A stretch of 64,000 nt of DNA from Bisgaard Taxon 45 (lineage in GTDB: Bacteria > Pseudomonadota > Gammaproteobacteria > Enterobacterales > Pasteurellaceae): contig JAQAHH010000009.1 of the NCBI GenBank assembly GCA_030783905.1, positions 248,001 through 312,000 of the forward strand. The letters are read 5' to 3'. This document shows positions 57,712 to 64,000 of the stretch, piece by piece. Numbering within the stretch: position 1 is the stretch's first letter; every line of letters starts with the position of its first letter. The notes under the pieces were generated by a model. It was not told the origin of the DNA. It saw only the letters and a program-made list of their open reading frames with translations, and did not search any database. The position numbers and the translations under genes were made by a program.

Positions 57712-57921
57712 ATGTCTAAATTAAACGGTACAGTAAAATGGTTCAACTCTGACAAAGGTTTTGGTTTCATCACACCAGCAGACGGTGGCAAAGATCTTTT
57801 TGTTCATTTTTCAGGTATCATCGGTTCTAACTACAGAACATTAAATGAAGGTGACCGTGTAGAATATAGTGTCCAAGATTCACAACGTGGACCTTCAGCG
57901 ATTGATGTAAAAACTATCTAA
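57712..57921 (+). CDS. cold-shock protein (CspA family)
   Basis: A 69-residue single cold-shock domain that binds single-stranded RNA or DNA as a chaperone. The RNA-binding motifs are visible: KGFGFI (RNP1, residues 15-20) and DLFVHF (RNP2, 28-33), with [15 protein letters not shown] at the start. Full family length. The paralogue (cspA, cspC or cspD) cannot be settled from sequence alone; I recall a Csp annotated CspD in Pasteurellaceae. The leader is long and structured, in keeping with temperature control. Ends at the hairpin at 57948. Confidence 0.95.
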   Translation: MSKLNGTVKWFNSDKGFGFITPADGGKDLFVHFSGIIGSNYRTLNEGDRVEYSVQDSQRGPSAIDVKTI

Positions 57922-57947
57922 GTTTTTTATATCACTACATAACAATT

Positions 57948-57979
57948 AAGCCTCTTCCCTTTGGGTAAGAGGCTTTTTC
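57948..57979 (+). terminator. cold-shock gene terminator
   Basis: AAGCCTCTTCCC / GGGTAAGAGGCTT with one bulge, followed by TTTCTTTA. Confidence 0.88.
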
Positions 57980-58199
57980 TTTATATAGCCATCAAGGTTT
58001 AAATTCTTTTGACGTTTTCTCTTTTCAGTGTATCGCAATAGCTAAAAAGATATGGGTATTTTGGGATTGCCGTTTGAATACGGTATCTGGTTTATTAACG
58101 GATATATCAATAGCTTATTTATAATAATATTTGATGGCTCTTTGAGTATTAGGCTTTCCAAAATTGTTGCTATGGCATTTCAAAAATCCCATTTTTAGG

Positions 58200-58352
58200 G
58201 TGGCGTAATACCAAATTTAAAAAAATGTAATACCAAAATTGTTGGATAGGATTGGAATGTTTTGGATTATTTTGGAAAGATTTATGTGTGGTTTATGGCT
58301 TTATTATTGATTTTGTTGGGAATTTTGGACTGTTTTGGATAGGTTTGGAAAG
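58200..58352. repeat. Degenerate G/T-rich repeats next to tRNA-Val
   Basis: The 380 bases between the cold-shock terminator and tRNA-Val contain no gene. Inside lie two copies of GTAATACCAAA (58205-58215, 58227-58237). There are also two near-copies of a 16-base word, TTGGATAGGATTGGAA (58242-58257) and TTGGATAGGTTTGGAA (58335-58350), with several further TTTTGGA words between. The array abuts the 3' end of tRNA-Val. Origin unknown. Confidence 0.55.
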
Positions 58353-58357
58353 TGAAA

Positions 58358-58434
58358 TGGTGCGACTAGCTGGACTCGAACCAGTGACCCCCACCATGTC
58401 AAGGTGGTGCTCTAACCAACTGAGCTATAGTCGC
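58358..58434 (-). tRNA. tRNA-Val (GAC)
   Basis: 77 bases with CCA encoded. Read on the minus strand: acceptor GCGACTA / TAGTCGC, D-arm AGCTCAGTTGGTTAGAGC, anticodon stem CCACC/GGTGG with loop TTGACAT (anticodon GAC) and T-loop GGTTCGAGTCC. A lone tRNA gene, opposite in strand to the flanking genes. Confidence 0.95.
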
Positions 58435-58565
58435 ATCCTGAAATGCGGGGCTATCATATAAGCTTTCAAACCATAAGACAAGTATTTTTTCTTTTTCCTT
58501 TTTTAACTGCAAAAAAAGTAACCATTTTTCCTTCACTAAAATAGGGGATTTTCGAAATTGTGATC

Positions 58566-58594
58566 TCGATCTAATTTTATTTTAGGCGTATAAT
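58566..58594 (+). promoter_or_regulatory. pykA promoter
   Basis: TCGATC, 17-base spacer, TATAAT (58589-58594), about 90 bases before the start codon. The -10 is perfect, the -35 poor. Confidence 0.45.
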
Positions 58595-58684
58595 GATGCA
58601 CAGTTTTTTCTTTCAAGCTTGAATTATGTAAGAAAGCTAAGCGCAATATTTTATAACTTATATTTACTATTTACGGAGTAGGCA

Positions 58685-60124
58685 ATGTCTAGAAGACTAA
58701 GAAGAACGAAGATTGTATGTACAATGGGACCGTCAACAGAGCGTGGTAATAATCTTGAAAAGATCATCATGGCTGGCGCGAATGTTGTTCGTATGAACTT
58801 TTCTCACGGTACACCAGAAGATCATATTGGTCGCGCAGAGAAAGTACGTGAAATCGCGAAAAAACTTGGAAAAACCGTTGCTATTTTAGGTGACTTACAA
58901 GGTCCTAAAATCCGTGTATCCACTTTTAAAGACGGAAAAATTTTCTTAAATATTGGTGATAAATTTGTTCTTGATGCAGATTTACCGAAAGGTGAAGGCT
59001 CGCAAGAGGGCGTGGGTTTAGACTATAAAACATTACCACAAGATGTTGTACCGGGTGATATTTTATTATTAGATGACGGTCGTGTTCAACTAAAAGTCTT
59101 ATCTACAGAAGGCAATAAAGTGTATACCGAAGTAACGGTAGGTGGCCCTTTATCAAACAATAAAGGGATCAATAAGTTAGGTGGTGGTTTATCTGCGGAT
59201 GCGTTGACCGAAAAAGATAAAAATGACATTTTATTGGCTGCAAAAATCGGTGTTGATTATTTAGCCGTATCTTTCCCTCGTTCAAGTGCGGATCTGAACT
59301 ATGCTCGTGAATTGGCTGAAGCGGCTGGTTTAAAAGCAAAAATTGTTGCCAAAGTAGAACGTGCTGAAACCGTTGCAACAACGGAAGCAATGGATGACAT
59401 TATTTTAGCTTCAGATGTCATCATGGTGGCACGTGGTGACTTAGGGGTTGAAATTGGTGATCCTGAATTAGTTGGCGTACAGAAAAAATTAATTCGCCGT
59501 GCACGTAAATTAAACCGTGTGGTCATTACGGCAACACAAATGATGGAATCTATGATTAGCAATCCAATGCCAACACGTGCAGAAGTGATGGACGTGGCGA
59601 ATGCTGTATTAGATGGTACAGATGCGGTAATGCTTTCTGCCGAAACTGCAGCAGGACAATACCCAGCAGAAACCGTCGCAACAATGGCAAAAGTATGCTT
59701 AGGTGCTGAAAAAATGCCAAGCATCAATGTTTCCCGTCACCGTATGGATGTGACTTTTGATTCTATCGAAGAGTCAGTTGCAATGTCTGCTATGTATGCA
59801 GCAAACCATATGAAAGGCGTGGCAGCGATTATTGCGATGACGCAGACTGGACGTACTGCGTTATTAATGTCACGCATCAGTTCGGGTTTACCGATTTTCG
59901 CTTTATCTCGTAACCAAGACGCATTAAATCTATGTGCATTATACCGTGGTGTGACACCAATGTATTTTGACGATGTTAGCCGTAACTCAAAAGGTGCAGC
60001 CGCTGCGATTCGTTTATTAAAAGAGAAAGGTTTCTTAGTATCTGGTGACTTAGTCCTTTTAACTCAAGGTGATGAATTGTTAGCAAGCGGTACCAATACT
60101 TGCCGTACATTGGTTGTTGAGTAA
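58685..60124 (+). CDS. pykA: pyruvate kinase II
   Basis: Last step of glycolysis, phosphoenolpyruvate plus ADP to pyruvate and ATP. 479 residues, highly similar to E. coli PykA in length and order ([12 protein letters not shown]. coli PykF differs there). Motifs are MNFSHG (about 38-43), DLQGPKIRV (about 69-77), the catalytic lysine region IVAKVERAE and [12 protein letters not shown] (about 245-256), and TQMMESM. The C-terminal allosteric domain follows from about 345. ACGGAGTAGGCA precedes the ATG. The hairpin at 60143 ends it. It feeds pyruvate toward pta/ackA. Confidence 0.97.
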   Translation: MSRRLRRTKIVCTMGPSTERGNNLEKIIMAGANVVRMNFSHGTPEDHIGRAEKVREIAKKLGKTVAILGDLQGPKIRVSTFKDGKIFLNIGDKFVLDADLPKGEGSQEGVGLDYKTLPQDVVPGDILLLDDGRVQLKVLSTEGNKVYTEVTVGGPLSNNKGINKLGGGLSADALTEKDKNDILLAAKIGVDYLAVSFPRSSADLNYARELAEAAGLKAKIVAKVERAETVATTEAMDDIILASDVIMVARGDLGVEIGDPELVGVQKKLIRRARKLNRVVITATQMMESMISNPMPTRAEVMDVANAVLDGTDAVMLSAETAAGQYPAETVATMAKVCLGAEKMPSINVSRHRMDVTFDSIEESVAMSAMYAANHMKGVAAIIAMTQTGRTALLMSRISSGLPIFALSRNQDALNLCALYRGVTPMYFDDVSRNSKGAAAAIRLLKEKGFLVSGDLVLLTQGDELLASGTNTCRTLVVE

Positions 60125-60142
60125 ACATCATTTTAAAAATGA

Positions 60143-60178
60143 AACGGTGATAAGCGCATTCTTATCACCGTTTTTTTA
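60143..60178 (+). terminator. pykA terminator
   Basis: Perfect arms AACGGTGATAAG / CTTATCACCGTT with a 6-base loop, followed by TTTTTA. Confidence 0.92.
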
Positions 60179-60281
60179 TAGCCAGTTTTTATCTTTTGAT
60201 AAAAACGATAGGCTATGCGTATAAATCTAAAGCACTTAGCGGTGAAAAAATTATGATTATATAATCAATAGAGGAACCAAT

Positions 60282-60317
60282 ATGGCAACTCACGTTTCGG
60301 GCAACTGGGTACGCTGA
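60282..60317 (+). other. Possible 11-codon leader ORF upstream of prfA
   Basis: ATG to TGA, encoding MATHVSGNWVR, with GAGGA at an ideal six-base spacing. It lies 140 bases before the release-factor-1 gene, in a 332-base gap otherwise holding the pykA terminator and the prfA promoter. Its TGA is a codon read by release factor 2, not 1. It may be a leader peptide, a remnant of a lost gene, or chance. Confidence 0.35.
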
Positions 60318-60354
60318 GAACCACAGCTTTTACGTGCGGTGTTTTAGTTTGTTA

Positions 60355-60386
60355 TTGAAAACAGATTATTGGAATATTGCTATAAT
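60355..60386 (+). promoter_or_regulatory. prfA operon promoter
   Basis: TTGAAA at 60355-60360 and extended -10 TGCTATAAT (TATAAT at 60381-60386), spacer 20 bases (long, tolerable for an extended -10). It lies 71 bases before the prfA start. Confidence 0.5.
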
Positions 60387-60456
60387 TTCTTTCGCAATAC
60401 ATGGTAGAATTATCCGATTTTTTATTTCGTTTTTGTTAATTCAGTAAGGTTAAGGA

Positions 60457-61539
60457 ATGAAACCCACAATTATCAGTAAATTAGACAGTTTGAAAGAGCG
60501 CCATGAGGAGCTAGAAGCATTATTGGGGGATGCTTCAGTAATCAGTGATCAGGATAAATTTCGTGCTTATTCAAAAGAATATGCACAATTAGAAGATGTG
60601 GTGAAATGTTTTGCTCGTTGGAATCAGTTAAACAGTAATATGGAAGAAGCGCAATTATTACTGGATGATCCTAGTATGAGAGAAATGGCACAAGAAGAAA
60701 TTGAAGCATGCAAAACAGAAATCGAACAAGTTGAACAACAATTACAAATTTTATTGTTACCGAAAGATCCAAATGATGAATATAACTGCTATCTAGAAAT
60801 TCGTGCTGGAACAGGTGGGGATGAAGCCGGGATTTTTGCTGGGGACTTATTCCGTATGTATAGCCGTTATGCAGAAAGCAAGCGTTGGAAAGTTGAAGTA
60901 TTAAGCGCAAATGAAAGTGAGCAAGGCGGTTATAAAGAAATTATTGTGAAGGTCAATGGTGAAGGTGTTTATGGGCAATTAAAATTTGAATCGGGTGGTC
61001 ACCGTGTTCAACGTGTCCCTAAGACTGAATCTCAAGGTCGTATTCATACCTCAGCTTGTACCGTCGCGGTGATGCCTGAGTTACCCGAATCTGAATTACC
61101 AGAAATTAACCCATCAGATTTACGCATTGATACTTACCGTTCTTCCGGAGCGGGTGGTCAGCACGTTAACACGACAGATTCTGCGGTGCGTATTACCCAT
61201 ATTCCGACAGGTATCGTGGTTGAGTGTCAAGATGAGCGTTCACAACACAAAAATAAAGCGAAAGCCATGTCGGTATTGGCGTCACGTATTGTTCAGGCGG
61301 AGAAAGAACGTCAAGAGCAAGCACAAGCAGATACCCGTCGTAATTTATTAGGTTCTGGTGACCGATCAGATAAAATTCGTACCTACAACTATCCACAAGG
61401 TCGCGTGACAGATCACCGGATTAACTTAACGGTTTACCGCTTAGATGAAGTGATGAATGGTAAAATTGATGAATTAATTCAACCTATTATTACTGAATAT
61501 CAAGCAGATCAGCTTGCTGCCTTGTCAGAGCAAGGGTAA
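60457..61539 (+). CDS. prfA: peptide chain release factor 1
   Basis: Recognises UAA and UAG and triggers peptide release. 360 residues, the usual length. The coiled N-terminal domain (about 1-100) is followed by the codon-recognition region, including [19 protein letters not shown] (about 182-200), and the catalytic GGQ in [17 protein letters not shown] (about 228-244). AAGGTTAAGGA precedes the ATG. It heads a run prfA-prmC-sirB1-kdsA; hemA, its usual partner in enterics, is elsewhere (23.3 kb). Confidence 0.98.
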   Translation: MKPTIISKLDSLKERHEELEALLGDASVISDQDKFRAYSKEYAQLEDVVKCFARWNQLNSNMEEAQLLLDDPSMREMAQEEIEACKTEIEQVEQQLQILLLPKDPNDEYNCYLEIRAGTGGDEAGIFAGDLFRMYSRYAESKRWKVEVLSANESEQGGYKEIIVKVNGEGVYGQLKFESGGHRVQRVPKTESQGRIHTSACTVAVMPELPESELPEINPSDLRIDTYRSSGAGGQHVNTTDSAVRITHIPTGIVVECQDERSQHKNKAKAMSVLASRIVQAEKERQEQAQADTRRNLLGSGDRSDKIRTYNYPQGRVTDHRINLTVYRLDEVMNGKIDELIQPIITEYQADQLAALSEQG

Positions 61540-61597
61540 TGGATAATACAGCAACATCCATGAGATATGCATATAAACCAAGCCAAATAATGAAATA

Positions 61598-62494
61598 ATG
61601 ACTTATCAAGAGTGGCTACACTTCGCCGGAGAGGTGTTGACGAAAAACAGGGATAACGATCCTTTTTTAAATGTAAAAAATGATTGTTATCTCTTATTAC
61701 AAACGGTCACAAAACGTTCCAAAGCGAGTATTCTCGCCTTTTCAGAAACGGTGTTAACGGAAGGCGAATTACAGCAGTTAGCACCACTTTTAATGCGCCG
61801 TGCCAAGGGTGAGCCAATAGCCTATATTCTCGGGGAAAAAGCGTTTTGGTCATTGTCATTGAAGGTTTCAGCACAGACGTTGATTCCTCGTCCAGATACA
61901 GAAATTTTAGTGGAACACGCGCTAGACTTAGCAAAACAACGTATTACTTCAGCGCACTTTTCCGGCGAACTTTCAATACTCGATTTAGGCACCGGAACGG
62001 GGGCGATCGCATTAGCCCTAGCCACAGAATTGACGCCGTTAACACAAAAGTGCGGTATCAATTTAAGTATTTTGGGGGTGGATTGTATTGCTGAAGTTGT
62101 CGCCTTAGCAAAAGCCAATGCCAAGCAAAATGGACTAAAGGTTAACTTTTTACAAAGTGCGTGGTTTGATTCACTTAAGTCAGAGAACACATTTGATTTG
62201 ATTGTCAGTAATCCCCCTTACATTGATAAAAACGATCCACATCTGGCACAAGGCGATGTCCGTTTTGAGCCGTTATCGGCTTTAGTGGCAGCAGAAGAAG
62301 GCTATGCCGATATCCGTCATATTATTGAGCAGGCGCCCTTATTTTTAAAACCGCAAGGGGCGTTATTACTTGAACATGGTTGGCAACAAGCTGAAAAAGT
62401 GCGGGCGATTTTTGAAAAAAATGTATGGCATGATGTGATGACCTTTAAAGATTATAGTGGGAATGAAAGAGTAACCTTAGGTTGTTGGAGGTGA
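61598..62494 (+). CDS. prmC: release-factor glutamine methyltransferase PrmC
   Basis: Methylates the glutamine of the GGQ motif in release factors 1 and 2. 298 residues: a helical N-terminal domain (about 1-85), then a class I methyltransferase with LDLGTGTGAIALALA (about 129-143) and the substrate motif NPPYID (about 204-209). It lies 58 bases after prfA, its substrate gene. No strong ribosome site is visible. The stop is six bases before the next start. Uptake word at 62048-62056. Confidence 0.97.
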   Translation: MTYQEWLHFAGEVLTKNRDNDPFLNVKNDCYLLLQTVTKRSKASILAFSETVLTEGELQQLAPLLMRRAKGEPIAYILGEKAFWSLSLKVSAQTLIPRPDTEILVEHALDLAKQRITSAHFSGELSILDLGTGTGAIALALATELTPLTQKCGINLSILGVDCIAEVVALAKANAKQNGLKVNFLQSAWFDSLKSENTFDLIVSNPPYIDKNDPHLAQGDVRFEPLSALVAAEEGYADIRHIIEQAPLFLKPQGALLLEHGWQQAEKVRAIFEKNVWHDVMTFKDYSGNERVTLGCWR

Positions 62495-62499
62495 GTAAA

Positions 62500-64000
<1,501 letters not shown>

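Noticed and set aside
58252..58461. 69-codon plus-strand frame covering tRNA-Val
   Set aside because: It runs through the tRNA complement and the G/T-rich repeats, so the frame is openness by composition.
60282..60347. Selenocysteine reading of the TGA in the pre-prfA ORF
   Set aside because: No SECIS-like hairpin directly after the TGA and no recognisable selenoprotein; read-through would only add nine residues.

Overview
The window is a chromosomal segment of a Pasteurellaceae bacterium, most likely Pasteurella multocida. Three things point there. The 9-base Haemophilus/Pasteurella DNA-uptake word (AAGTGCGGT or its complement) occurs 23 times. Base composition is AT-rich. Local gene orders match this family and the enterics: cvpA-purF, fnr next to uspE, prlC near an oppA-like gene, ribA and pgpB, and prfA-prmC-sirB1-kdsA. 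I see no prophage, insertion sequence, CRISPR array or contiguous accessory island; nearly all of the DNA is conserved core genome. LAYOUT. 0.1-6.4 kb: yoaA helicase, tsaB (t6A), slp lipoprotein, fadD, rnd. 6.4-10 kb, minus strand: the acetate pathway ackA-pta. 10-16.4 kb: yfbV, the purine operon cvpA-purF behind a perfect PurR box, ubiX, the molybdenum-cofactor pair moeA-moeB, and folE. 16.4-19.9 kb: a decayed gene, xthA with an uncharacterised companion, a CPBP membrane protein, zapG. 19.9-26 kb: ycaO, a methyltransferase back to back with gloB, hemA, nagC. 26-28 kb: a tRNA Met-Leu-Gln-Gln operon and an unusual Nramp-related transporter. 28-34.8 kb: prlC, ybaN, an OppA-like lipoprotein, ribA, pgpB, nagK. 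34.9-37.2 kb: the least understood part, with a lipoprotein, a divergent kinase-fold protein, a tiny glycine-rich lipoprotein and a nitroreductase. 37.3-42.9 kb: sppA, cytochrome b562, uspE, fnr, a possible 33-residue membrane protein and two ferritins. 43-48.5 kb: aroF-tyrA behind two TyrR-like boxes, yciO, rluB, cysB. 48.5-57.4 kb: a giant alpha-2-macroglobulin lipoprotein, dapD, an unknown 360-residue protein and tehB. 57.5-64 kb: a cold-shock gene with a long leader, tRNA-Val, pykA, prfA-prmC-sirB1 and the start of kdsA, which runs off the window. HOW THE GENES WORK TOGETHER. The genes cover central carbon exit (pykA, pta, ackA), anaerobic control (fnr, uspE, moeAB), amino-sugar use (nagC, nagK), aromatic, lysine and purine synthesis, iron storage, envelope upkeep (kdsA, pgpB, sppA, the A2M lipoprotein) and translation (tsaB, prfA, prmC, rluB, tRNAs). 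Terminators are easy to see, and at least two are built from inverted uptake words. MOST INTERESTING POINTS. I did not find a convincing new multi-gene system. The best leads are a MoeB that lacks all four expected zinc cysteines, an Nramp-related carrier without the classical metal ligands behind three stacked palindromes, tandem TyrR-like boxes, a near-consensus FNR box between fnr and a tiny membrane ORF, and the lipoprotein/pseudokinase-like/small lipoprotein cluster.
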